32,306 nucleotides of DNA, taken from contig QHVM01000049.1 in the NCBI GenBank assembly GCA_003223555.1, positions 20,019 to 52,324 on the forward strand, written 5' to 3'. This document shows, in pieces, positions 23,844 through 31,558 of the stretch. Source of the stretch: Acidobacteriota bacterium. Its GTDB lineage: Bacteria; Acidobacteriota; Vicinamibacteria; Fen-336. The stretch's first letter is position 1; every line of letters begins with the position of its first letter. Made by a program: the position numbers and the translations under genes. The notes beneath the pieces were generated by a model. That model was not told the DNA's origin. It did not search any database and saw only the letters and a list, made by a program, of their open reading frames with translations.

Positions 23844-25027
23844 GCGGTGTGAAGAAGGTCGTGCTGGCGTACTCGGGGGGGCTCGATACGTCGATCATCA
23901 TCCCCTGGATCAAGGAGAACTACGGGGGAGCCGAGATCGTCGCCTACTGCGGGGACGTCGGCCAGGGCGACGACCTGGAGGCCGTGCGCGGCAAGGCGGT
24001 CGCCACCGGGGCCAGCAAGTGCGTGGTGGAGGACCTGCGGGAGGAGTTCGTCCGCGACTACGCCTACAAGGCCCTGGCGGCCGGCGCCGTCTACGAGGAC
24101 AACTACCTCCTCGGCACCGCGCTGGCCCGGCCGCTCCTCGCCTACCGCCAGGTCCAGTGCGCGCTGCGCGAAGGGGCGGACGCCCTCGCCCATGGCGCGA
24201 CTGGCAAGGGCAACGACCAGGTCCGCTTCGAGGTGACGTACGGCGCGTTCGCCCCCCACATGCGCGTGATCGCGCCGTGGCGGGAGTGGAACATCCGCTC
24301 CCGGGAGGACGCCCTCGCCTACGCGGCCGCCCACGGCGTCCCGGTCGACCAGTCCCCCCGCGACATCTTCAGCCGCGACGGCAACCTCTGGCACTTGTCG
24401 CACGAGGGCGGCGTGCCCGTGATCCTCAACGGCGAGCGGCGGGGGCCGGTGGAGATGGTCGAGACGCTGAACCGGGTGGCGGGGGCGCACGGGATCGGCC
24501 GCCTGGACCTCGTCGAGAACCGGCTGGTGGGGATCAAGTCCCGCGGCGTGTACGAGACACCGGCGGGGACGGTGCTGCACCACGCGCACCGCGAGCTGGA
24601 GCGGCTGGTGCTCGACCGGGATACGCTTCACTTCAAGCAGTCCATCTCGGTCCGTTACGCGGAGCTCATCTACGACGGGCTGTGGTTCTCGACCCTGCGC
24701 CAGGCCCTGGCCGCCTTCGTCGACTACACCGAGCGGGAGGTCACCGGGGAGGTCAGGGTCCGCCTGTTCAAGGGGCGGGCGGAAGCGGTCGGGCGCCGGT
24801 CGCCGCGCAGCCTCTATCGCCAGGACCTGGCCACCTTCGGCCAGGGCATGGCCTACGACCACAAGGACGCCGGCGGCTTCATCCGGCTCTTCGGGCTTCC
24901 GGAGCGCGTACGGGCGCTGACGCGGAACGACGAGGGTGCAGAGGGGAACGGAGAGCATCGGGAGAACAACGAAAAGTCCGCCGGGAACGCTCGCCGGCGC
25001 GCAGAGAAGGCTGTGACCCGCGGATGA
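23840..25027 (+). CDS. argG: Argininosuccinate synthase with an internal gap and a repeat-derived tail
   Basis: 395 residues. ArgG joins citrulline and aspartate with ATP. Motifs present are [17 protein letters not shown] (ATP P-loop), [29 protein letters not shown] and [14 protein letters not shown]. Two oddities. After [11 protein letters not shown] the sequence jumps to [10 protein letters not shown]; from memory of the family about 35-37 residues containing the LEDPW segment are missing, in frame. The last 35 or so residues (from about [16 protein letters not shown]) extend beyond the usual end and read like translated element DNA. The Shine-Dalgarno AAGGAG is part of an element end. The ATG overlaps the stop of the truncated GNAT frame; the stop overlaps argJ (ATGA). 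Confidence 0.9.
   Translation: MSGVKKVVLAYSGGLDTSIIIPWIKENYGGAEIVAYCGDVGQGDDLEAVRGKAVATGASKCVVEDLREEFVRDYAYKALAAGAVYEDNYLLGTALARPLLAYRQVQCALREGADALAHGATGKGNDQVRFEVTYGAFAPHMRVIAPWREWNIRSREDALAYAAAHGVPVDQSPRDIFSRDGNLWHLSHEGGVPVILNGERRGPVEMVETLNRVAGAHGIGRLDLVENRLVGIKSRGVYETPAGTVLHHAHRELERLVLDRDTLHFKQSISVRYAELIYDGLWFSTLRQALAAFVDYTEREVTGEVRVRLFKGRAEAVGRRSPRSLYRQDLATFGQGMAYDHKDAGGFIRLFGLPERVRALTRNDEGAEGNGEHRENNEKSAGNARRRAEKAVTRG
24922..24976. repeat. Diverged left arm of the CGCAGAGG element, translated as the ArgG tail
   Basis: AACGACGAGGGTGCAGAGG followed by GGAACGGAGAGCATCGGGAG resembles the left arm AACGCAGAGGACGCAGAGG with substitutions. No right arm follows before argJ. It encodes the extra C-terminal residues of ArgG. 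The likeness is weaker than for the other copies. Confidence 0.45.
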
Positions 25028-26262
25028 GCATGTCCGAGTGTCGGCTGCCGGCGATGGCCCGGGAGGATCCCGAGGCGAAGGGAGCCATCACGGCTCCGGC
25101 CGGTTTCCGCGCCGCCGCGGTGGCGGCTGGCATCAAGCCCGAAGGGGCCGACCTCGCGCTGCTGGTCGCCGACCGGACCTGCGCCGCGGCGGCCGTCTTC
25201 ACGACGAACCGGGCCCAGGCCGCGCCGGTGGTGGTATCGCGTGAGCACCTCGCTTCCGGCCGCGCGCGCGCGGTGGTCGTCAACGCCGGCTGCGCCAACG
25301 CGGCCACCGGCGAGGAGGGCGTGGCCGACGCGCGGGAGATGGCCGTCGTGACCGCCCAGGCCGTCGGGTGCCTTCCCCCGGAGGTGGTCGTGGCCTCCAC
25401 CGGCGTCATCGGCACCCGGCTGCCCATGAAGGAGCTGCGCTCCGGGATCGCCCGGGCGGCGGACCGGCTCAGCCGTGAGGCCGGAGCGGAGGCTGCCCGC
25501 GCCATCCTCACCACCGACACGCGGCCCAAGGAGGCCCAGGTGCGCTTCTCCCTCGGCGGGGAAACGCTCACCGTCGGCGCGATGGCCAAGGGCGCGGGTA
25601 TGATCGCGCCCCGCATGGCCACCCTGCTCGCCTTCTTCACCACCGATGCCGCCATCGAGCCGGGGCTGCTGCGACGGGCCTTGCGCGACGCGGTCGGCGC
25701 GAGCCTGAACCGGGTGACGGTGGACGGCGACACCTCGACCAACGACATGGCGGTGGTGCTAGCCAGCGGCGCGCGCGCCCGCCCCGTCCAGACGGAGGGC
25801 GCGGACTACGACGGCTTCCGCGAGGCGCTGTCGGAGGCGGCGCGCCGCATCGCCGGCCTGATCGTGCGCGACGGCGAGGGGGCGACCCGCATGGCCGAGG
25901 TTCGCGTGGAAGGGGCCCGGGAGGAGGCGGAGGCCGACCGCGTGGCGCGCACGGTGGCGGACTCGCCCCTCGTCAAGACCGCGCTCCACGGCGGCGACCC
26001 GAACTGGGGTCGCATCCTGGCCGCGGTGGGCCGGTCCGGCGTGGCGGTGGACATCGACCGCGTGGACCTGTTCCTGGGCGACGTCTGGGTGGCCGAGAGC
26101 GGCCAGGCCCGCGGCTACGACGAGACGGCCGCGCGCCGCGCGATGCTCGAAGACCCGGTCCGCATCCTCGTGCGGCTCAACCAGGGCCGGGCCGCGGGCT
26201 GGATCTGGACCTGCGACTTCAGCCACGGCTACGTGGACATCAACGCGCACTACCGGAGCTAG
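25024..26262 (+). CDS. argJ: Bifunctional ornithine acetyltransferase / N-acetylglutamate synthase
   Basis: 412 residues. ArgJ moves the acetyl group from N-acetylornithine to glutamate, so it closes the acetyl cycle; bifunctional forms also use acetyl-CoA. The precursor cleaves itself before a conserved Thr, here Thr200 in [17 protein letters not shown], giving alpha and beta chains. Other motifs are [46 protein letters not shown] and the C-terminal [16 protein letters not shown]. The ATG at 25024 overlaps the argG stop; a second ATG at 25030 is also possible. An intact argJ beside a truncated argA-like gene suggests the cell relies on acetyl recycling, by inference. Confidence 0.96.
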   Translation: MSMSECRLPAMAREDPEAKGAITAPAGFRAAAVAAGIKPEGADLALLVADRTCAAAAVFTTNRAQAAPVVVSREHLASGRARAVVVNAGCANAATGEEGVADAREMAVVTAQAVGCLPPEVVVASTGVIGTRLPMKELRSGIARAADRLSREAGAEAARAILTTDTRPKEAQVRFSLGGETLTVGAMAKGAGMIAPRMATLLAFFTTDAAIEPGLLRRALRDAVGASLNRVTVDGDTSTNDMAVVLASGARARPVQTEGADYDGFREALSEAARRIAGLIVRDGEGATRMAEVRVEGAREEAEADRVARTVADSPLVKTALHGGDPNWGRILAAVGRSGVAVDIDRVDLFLGDVWVAESGQARGYDETAARRAMLEDPVRILVRLNQGRAAGWIWTCDFSHGYVDINAHYRS

Positions 26263-26270
26263 AAGGCTTC

Positions 26271-26456
26271 TTGAACGCAGAGGCCGCCGAGGAACGCGCA
26301 GAGGCCGCGTACCTGAGGCTCTCCGGCTTGCACGTCGGGCTGCTCATCAACTTTGATGTGACCGCACTGAACTGGGGTATCCGACGTGTGGTCAACTCCT
26401 ATCCTGATTCTCCGCGGCCTCTGCGGTCCTCTGCGACCTCTGCGTTAAAGGGCAAT
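26271..26456. repeat. Inverted-repeat element, copy E3 (CGCAGAGG family), with GxxExxY gene tail
   Basis: The left arm starts TTGAACGCAGAGGCCGCCG (26271-26289) and repeats CGCAGAGGCCGCG. The right arm is CCTCTGCGGTCCTCTGCG then ACCTCTGCGTTAAAGGGCAA (26438-26455 region). The element fills the argJ-argH gap: it starts 9 bases after the argJ stop, and its far end lies 5 bases from the argH start. The interior encodes the C-terminal part of a GxxExxY-family protein. Confidence 0.88.
26310..26411 (+). pseudogene. C-terminal remnant of a GxxExxY-family protein inside element E3
   Basis: The frame reads YLRLSGLHVGLLINFDVTAL then NWGIRRVVNSYPDS, which I recognise as the conserved C-terminus of GxxExxY proteins (typical form LRLTGLRVGLLINFNV...L..GIRRVVN). 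The N-terminal part with the naming motif is missing. The tail joins straight onto codons made from the repeat arm (MNAEAAEERAEAA). The family's function is not established. This indicates that the element was once a gene-carrying unit, later shortened by deletion. Confidence 0.7.
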
Positions 26457-26461
26457 GTCTC

Positions 26462-27838
26462 ATGAGGCTATGGGGCGGGAATTACTCCGGTGATCCGGAC
26501 CGGGACTTCTGGGAGTTCAACCGGTCGTTCCCGTTCGACCGGCGGCTGGTGACGGAGGAGATCGCCGCCTCGCGGGCCTGGGTCCGGGCCCTGGCCCGCT
26601 GCCAGGCGGTGACCGCGGATGAGGCCGACCGCCTCGACGGCGCGCTGGAGCGGCTGGCGCAGCAGGTGCAGGCCGACCCCGCCTGTCTCGACCTGGACGC
26701 CGAGGACGTGCACAGCTTCGTCGAGACGCGGCTCACGGAGGCGCTGGGCCACCTCGCGGGGCAGGCCCACCTGGGGCGGAGCCGCAACGAGCAGGCGGTC
26801 ACCGCGCTGCGCCTCTGGATCCGCGGGGCCGCCGACCGGCTGCGCGAGGGCGTGGCGCGGCTCGTCGAGGCGCTGGCCGAGCAGGGCCGCGCGGGAGCCG
26901 AGGCGGTCATGCCCGGCTACACGCACACGCGGGCGGCCGAGCCGATCACGTTCGGCCACCTGGCCGCCGCCCACGCCTGGGCCCTCGTGCGCGACCACGA
27001 GCGGCTGGCCGACGCGCGCCGGCGCGCGAACGTGCTGCCCCTCGGGTCGGGCGCGCTGGCCGGGACCGCGTTGCCCATCGACCGCGAGGCGCTCGGGCGC
27101 GACCTCGGCTTCGACTCGGTGAGCCCCAACGCGCTGGACGCGGTCATGGACCGCGATTTCGCGGCCGAGTTCGTGTTCGCCTGCGCCCAGCTCCAGACGC
27201 ATCTGGCGCGCCTGGCCGAGGACCTCATCTGGCTCTCGGGGCCCGAGTATGGTTTCTTCGAGCTGCCCGAGAGCTTCACCACCGGCTCGAGCCTGATGCC
27301 GCAGAAGAAGAACCCGGACGCGCTGGAGCTGGTGCGGGGCAAGGCGGCCCGCGTCGACGGCGACCTCGTCCGGCTGCTGGCCCTCATGAAGGGGCTGCCC
27401 GCCGGTTACCAGAAGGACCTGCAGGAGGACAAGGAAGCGGTCTTCGACGCGGCCGACGCGGCCTCCGCCTCGGTCGTGGTGATGACGGGGGTGGTCGCCG
27501 GCCTCGGCTTGAACCGGGAGGCCATGAGACGCGCGGCCGGGCGCGAGGAGCTGATGGCGGCCGGCCTGGCCGTGGCCCTGGCCCGCGACGGGATGCCGTT
27601 CCGCCAGGCGCACGCGCTCGTCGGCTCGCTGGTCGCCGAGGCCCGCCAGACCGGGGCCTCGCTGCGCGAGGTCGCCGGCCGCGCGCTCGCCGTCCAATCC
27701 CCTGGCGTGGCCGCGCGGCTGGACTCGGTCCTGGACGCCGAGCAGGCCGTGAGGGCCAAGGCCGCCCGGGGCGGGACGGCGCCCGACGCGGTGAGGGAAT
27801 CCCTCGCCGGGGCCGTCGAGCGGGTCCGGAGGCGCTGA
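26462..27838 (+). CDS. argH: Argininosuccinate lyase
   Basis: 458 residues, full length. ArgH splits argininosuccinate to arginine and fumarate, the last step of the pathway. Motifs are MRLWGGNYSGDPDRDFWEFN at the N-terminus, HLGRSRNEQAVTALRLW, MPGYTHTRAAEPITFGHLAA (catalytic His) and the signature GSSLMPQKKNPDALELVRG. LGRSRNEQ and THTRAAEP differ from the common TGRSRNDQ and THLQRAQP and mark a distinct ArgH subgroup. The start ATG at 26462 has AAAGGG about 9 bases upstream, supplied by the end of element E3. It is the last gene of the arginine operon. Confidence 0.96.
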   Translation: MRLWGGNYSGDPDRDFWEFNRSFPFDRRLVTEEIAASRAWVRALARCQAVTADEADRLDGALERLAQQVQADPACLDLDAEDVHSFVETRLTEALGHLAGQAHLGRSRNEQAVTALRLWIRGAADRLREGVARLVEALAEQGRAGAEAVMPGYTHTRAAEPITFGHLAAAHAWALVRDHERLADARRRANVLPLGSGALAGTALPIDREALGRDLGFDSVSPNALDAVMDRDFAAEFVFACAQLQTHLARLAEDLIWLSGPEYGFFELPESFTTGSSLMPQKKNPDALELVRGKAARVDGDLVRLLALMKGLPAGYQKDLQEDKEAVFDAADAASASVVVMTGVVAGLGLNREAMRRAAGREELMAAGLAVALARDGMPFRQAHALVGSLVAEARQTGASLREVAGRALAVQSPGVAARLDSVLDAEQAVRAKAARGGTAPDAVRESLAGAVERVRRR

Positions 27839-27844
27839 GGCCGC

Positions 27845-28792
27845 ATGGCGGAGACCCCGCTGGCCGCCCGGCTGGTGGAGAGCGTCGAGCGCGTCGTCCT
27901 CGGCAAGCGCACGGTGGTGGAGACGGTGGTGGCGGCGCTGCTCGCCCGCGGCCACGTGCTGGTCGAGGACGTCCCCGGGGTGGGCAAGACCATGCTGGCG
28001 CGGGCGCTCGCGCGGTCGATCCGGGCCGCGTTCCGCCGCGTGCGGTGCACGCCCGACCTGCTGCCCAGCGACGTCACCGGCGTCTCGCTCTACAACCCCA
28101 AGGAGCTCTCCTTCGAGTTCCGCCGCGGCCCCGTCTTCACGCACGTGCTCCTCGCCGACGAGATCAACCGGGCCACCCCGCGCACGCAGTCGGCCTTCCT
28201 CGAAGCGATGGAAGAGCGTCAGGTGTCGCTGGACGGGGCGACGCATCCCCTGCCCGCTCCCTTCTTCCTGATCGCGACCCAGAACCCCATCGAGCTGGCC
28301 GGTACCTTCCCCCTGCCCGAGGCGCAGCTCGACCGCTTCCTCGTCCGGGTCTCCCTCGGCTATCCCGACGACGCGACCGAGGCCCGCGTCATGAAGGCCC
28401 AGCGGGAGTCGCATCCCATAGACGCGCTGTCGCCGGTCGCCGAAGTGGCCCACGTCGCGGCCGCCCAGGAAGCGGTGGCGCGCGTGTTCGTCCATGACGC
28501 GCTCGTCCGCTACGTCCAGCGGCTGGTGGCCGAGACGCGGCGCCATGCCCACGCCGCGTGGGGAGCGAGCCCGCGCGGAGCGCTGGGCCTGATGCGCCTG
28601 GGCCAGTCGCTGGCCGCCCTCCGGGGCGAGCGCTTCGTGACCCCCGACCACGTCAAGCGGCTGGCCGAGGCCGTCCTCGCCCACCGCATCGTGGTCAAGC
28701 CGCGCTCCCGGGTGCAGGGCGTCGACGGCGCGCGCATCGTGGCCGAGTCGCTCGAGCGCGTCGAGGTGCCGATCGACTACGGCCCGGCCTGA
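27845..28792 (+). CDS. MoxR-family AAA+ ATPase
   Basis: 315 residues. MoxR ATPases act as chaperones that help mature or activate partner complexes, often with DUF58 proteins encoded next door. Walker A is EDVPGVGKTMLA (about 41-52). Walker B is VLLADEINRATPRTQSAFLE with Asp105-Glu106. Sensor 1 is FFLIATQNPIELAGTFPLPE. The C-terminal lid domain contains ASPRGALGLMRLGQSLAAL. It begins 6 bases after argH and leads directly to a DUF58 gene, so it may be read through from the arginine operon. Confidence 0.95.
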   Translation: MAETPLAARLVESVERVVLGKRTVVETVVAALLARGHVLVEDVPGVGKTMLARALARSIRAAFRRVRCTPDLLPSDVTGVSLYNPKELSFEFRRGPVFTHVLLADEINRATPRTQSAFLEAMEERQVSLDGATHPLPAPFFLIATQNPIELAGTFPLPEAQLDRFLVRVSLGYPDDATEARVMKAQRESHPIDALSPVAEVAHVAAAQEAVARVFVHDALVRYVQRLVAETRRHAHAAWGASPRGALGLMRLGQSLAALRGERFVTPDHVKRLAEAVLAHRIVVKPRSRVQGVDGARIVAESLERVEVPIDYGPA

Positions 28793-28801
28793 GCCCGCTC
28801 C

Positions 28802-30082
28802 ATGGTCCCCTCGCGCACCTCCACGTACCGGCGCTTCCTCTACGCGTCGCTCGGCTTCGTCGGCCTGCTCGGCGTCGCGCTGCGCGTCGAGGCGCTGGCC
28901 GGGCTGGCCCTCGGCGGCTTCGCCTTGCTCCTCGTCGCGTGGCGGCAGGCTCGCGCGCAACTGGACGGCCTGACCGTGGCCCGCGAGCTGTATCCGAGCG
29001 CCTTCGAAGACGACACCGTCGCCGTGTCCCTTGCTCTCGACAACCGCTCCCGGCGTCCGGCGTGGCTGGTGGAGATCGGCGACTGCTTCGGCCCCGCGGT
29101 GGCCGACCGGCAGGCCATGCTCGAGCCGGGTCCGCTCCGCGGCTCCCGGCGGCGGCGCCTCACCTATCGCACCACCTGCTCCCGTCCCTGGGGCATCCAC
29201 GCGGTGGGGCCGCTGACCCTGGCCGCATCGGACGCCTTCGGCCTCTTCCACGCCGAGCGCAGCCTGCCTGACGTCGCGGCCTTCGCGGTCTTCCCGCGGG
29301 TGTGGACGGTCTCAGGCCTCGAGAAGCTGGGCGCGCGGCCGAGCCTTTCGCCCCGGGAGGCGACCTCGCCGCGGCCGGGCCAGAGCCTCGCGTACCTCGG
29401 CGTGCGCGACTACCGGTCCGGCGACGACCTGCGCCGCATCCACTGGCCGGCCACCGCCCGCCGGGGTACGCCCACCGTGAAGGAACACGAGGTGGACCTC
29501 GTGCCGTACTTCACGCTGTTCGTCGACCTCGACCGCGCCCACCGCGCGGGGACGGGCCTCAAGTCCACCCTCGAGTACCTGGTGCGGACGGCGGCGTGCG
29601 TCGTGTGGACGGCGGCCCGCCGGGGCGACCTCGTGCAGGTGATGGGCGAGGGCGCTCGCAGCCTGGTGGTGGCCCCGGGCGCAGGGACGCTCCACGCCAC
29701 CCTCGCGCTCTACGAGCTGATCCGCGTCCAGCAGGACGGGCGGGTGCCTTTGCTGGAGCTGGTCGAGCAGCACCGGATGCATCTTCCCGGAGGCTCCACG
29801 GCCGCCCTCCTCGCGGGGACGATCTTCCTCGACCTCGCCCAGCTCGAGGACACCCTGGCCGCGCTCCAGGCGCGGGGTGTGCGGCCGGCGGTCCTCCTCG
29901 TCAACAAGGACTCTTTCCTCCCCATCGACCGGCGAGCGGCCCCCCGGGAGGAAGCCGCCGAGCAGGCGCATGCGGTCGTCGCGCTGCTCCGGGCGCGGGA
30001 CATCCCGGGGACGATCCTCGCGGCGGAACAGGACCTGGAAGCGGAGCTGGCCCGGCCCGACCTCCTCGGCGATCCGTCATGA
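28802..30082 (+). CDS. DUF58 protein, membrane-anchored von Willebrand-like
   Basis: 426 residues. Two N-terminal hydrophobic helices (about 11-46) are followed by an extracytoplasmic or cytoplasmic beta domain. The DUF58 signature VRDYRSGDDLRRIHWPATAR lies near 201-220 and precedes a von Willebrand A-like region (VDLVPYFTLFVDLDRA, DXS-like site not obvious). DUF58 proteins are partners of MoxR ATPases. The ATG at 28802 is 9 bases after the moxR stop. Its own stop overlaps the next start (ATGA). Confidence 0.92.
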   Translation: MVPSRTSTYRRFLYASLGFVGLLGVALRVEALAGLALGGFALLLVAWRQARAQLDGLTVARELYPSAFEDDTVAVSLALDNRSRRPAWLVEIGDCFGPAVADRQAMLEPGPLRGSRRRRLTYRTTCSRPWGIHAVGPLTLAASDAFGLFHAERSLPDVAAFAVFPRVWTVSGLEKLGARPSLSPREATSPRPGQSLAYLGVRDYRSGDDLRRIHWPATARRGTPTVKEHEVDLVPYFTLFVDLDRAHRAGTGLKSTLEYLVRTAACVVWTAARRGDLVQVMGEGARSLVVAPGAGTLHATLALYELIRVQQDGRVPLLELVEQHRMHLPGGSTAALLAGTIFLDLAQLEDTLAALQARGVRPAVLLVNKDSFLPIDRRAAPREEAAEQAHAVVALLRARDIPGTILAAEQDLEAELARPDLLGDPS

Positions 30083-31227
30083 GCGAATCGCGGCGGGGAG
30101 ACGCGACCGCCCTGATCGCCGTCCGGTCCGTGACCCTCTACGCCCTTTCCCTGCACACGGTGGCCAGCGCGCTCGGGGCGTGGACCGAGCCCGGCCCGGC
30201 GCGGCTGTTCCTGGCCGCCGCGGGCCTGGCCCTGGCCCTCATCCTCGGCGAGTCCGCGGGCGGGGCCGCGAGCGCCGGCCTGGAGGGCGCCCGCCGGCTC
30301 CGCCTACGCGTCACCGCCGGGGCCGGCTACGCGGGCCTGGCGGTCCTCGCCCTCACGCTGGCCGTGGGCAGTGGGGACCCGCGGCTCCTCGGACAGGAAG
30401 CCGTGCTCTTCTCGGTGTTCCAGGCCGTGTTCCTCCTGCTGAGCGACCTCGGCCGCACGCATCTCGGTCCGGTCGCCAACGCCTTCGTCCTGGTGGTCCT
30501 GGCCTCGCTTCGCGGAGGGCTGGCGGCGGCGGCGGGCGTCACCGGCGGCCTCGCGCTGCTCGGCTTCTTCCTCGCCTTCGATCACGCCGCGCGCGTGCTC
30601 CAGGCCTACCCGGCCGGCCGAGCCGAGCTGCTGGGTCCGACCCTCCGCCGCGCGTCGGCTGCGCTCGCGCCGATCGTGCTGGGACTGGCCCTCTTCTTCG
30701 TCCTGCGGCCCCCGCCGCCGTATGCCGGCATCCGTTTCCGGATGGGCGCGGGCGGGCCGCGCGACGAAGACGTGGCGGCGGCCTATCGCCGCCTCGTCGG
30801 GCTCGCCGCGGTCGGCAGCGCGGTGGTCTTCGGCGTTGTGCGTCTGCTTCGGCGCGGCCAGGCCGAACGGGCCCCGTTCGAAGAAGTGCTGCCGGTGGAG
30901 CGCGGGGCCGAGGAGGTCCTTTCGCCGCCGCCTTCGCCGAGACGTCGCGAGTACGCCGGCCGGCGGGGGCGGATCGTGCGCGCCTACGTGGGCGTGCTGG
31001 CCCGGGCGCGGTCGGCGGGGTTCGTCTGGCGGCCGAGCCAGACTCCGCGCGAGATCGCCGCCGCCCTGCCCGCGCCGGCCGGACCGACCGCGGCTCTCAC
31101 TGACCTGTTCGTGGAGGCCCGCTACGGTCCCGAAGAGCCCTCCGAGCAGCAGGCGCTGGCCGCCGAGCGCGCCGCGGGCGTGATCGTGGCCGGCCTCGGT
31201 AAGAGCACGGGGCACCGCTTGAGGTGA
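30079..31227 (+). CDS. Multi-pass membrane protein with C-terminal DUF4129, TgpA-like without the transglutaminase domain
   Basis: 382 residues. About six membrane helices in the first 215 residues (for example LFLAAAGLALALILGES and SAALAPIVLGLALFFVL) resemble the N-terminal domain of TgpA/DUF3488 proteins. A short loop (PPPPYAGIRFRMGAGGPRDE) leads to one more helix (VGLAAVGSAVVFGVVRLL). The DUF4129-like tail follows: IVRAYVGVLARARSAGFVWR, QTPREIAAAL and LTDLFVEARYGPEEPSEQQA. TgpA proteins in MoxR-DUF58 clusters usually carry a transglutaminase domain of about 150-300 residues at that loop; here it is absent. It may be a natural short form or a deletion. Confidence 0.8.
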   Translation: MSESRRGDATALIAVRSVTLYALSLHTVASALGAWTEPGPARLFLAAAGLALALILGESAGGAASAGLEGARRLRLRVTAGAGYAGLAVLALTLAVGSGDPRLLGQEAVLFSVFQAVFLLLSDLGRTHLGPVANAFVLVVLASLRGGLAAAAGVTGGLALLGFFLAFDHAARVLQAYPAGRAELLGPTLRRASAALAPIVLGLALFFVLRPPPPYAGIRFRMGAGGPRDEDVAAAYRRLVGLAAVGSAVVFGVVRLLRRGQAERAPFEEVLPVERGAEEVLSPPPSPRRREYAGRRGRIVRAYVGVLARARSAGFVWRPSQTPREIAAALPAPAGPTAALTDLFVEARYGPEEPSEQQALAAERAAGVIVAGLGKSTGHRLR

Positions 31228-31493
31228 CCCGTTCCATGGGCGCCCTCCAGGTCCGCAACGCGACCGCCGCAGACGCCGAGGCCATCGCCGAGCTCGTCAA
31301 CCACGCCTTCCTCGTCGAGCGCTTCTTCGTCGACGGCGACCGGACGAACCCGGCCGCGGTCTCGCGCCTTCTCGAGACCGGGACGTTCTACCGGCGGCTC
31401 GGCCACGTCGAGGTCGGGACGGCGCCGTTCCCGAACGGCGAGCGCGTCAAGCTGCCCTGCCGGTTCATCGTCATGGCCAAGCCGCTCGGCTGA
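31224..31493 (+). pseudogene. GNAT acetyltransferase with its central region missing
   Basis: The frame (GTG 31224 overlapping the previous stop, or ATG 31236) reads VRNATAADAEAIAELVNHAF then VERFFVDGDRTNPAAVSRLL, a GNAT N-terminus. It then jumps to YRRLGHVEVGTAPFPNGERV and LPCRFIVMAKPLG, a GNAT C-terminus. Intact relatives are about 160-170 residues; the 85-90 here lack the central strands and the acetyl-CoA-binding Q/RxxGxG/A loop. The join is in frame, between LLETGTF and YRRLG, at about 31388-31390. It is probably inactive. Frame and codon use are otherwise normal, so the loss is recent or an assembly fault. Confidence 0.7.
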
Positions 31494-31558
31494 AGCGCCG
31501 CATCTGCCCGAGAGTCCTGCCTCCGGCCGTCGTTAGAAGGACATAAGAGCGTCCTCCG

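Noticed and set aside
22283-24958. 891-codon frame on the minus strand across argB, argD and argG
   Set aside because: The opposite strand encodes three well-recognised enzymes. The antisense product has the His/Gln/Gly/Arg-rich look of a shadow frame.
26271-26465. Intact 64-residue protein between argJ and argH
   Set aside because: Its two ends are translated repeat arms, and only the middle resembles the tail of a larger family. It is better explained as a remnant inside an element.
26468-29251. 927-codon minus-strand frame across argH, moxR and the DUF58 gene
   Set aside because: Shadow of three well-supported genes; no domain recognised.
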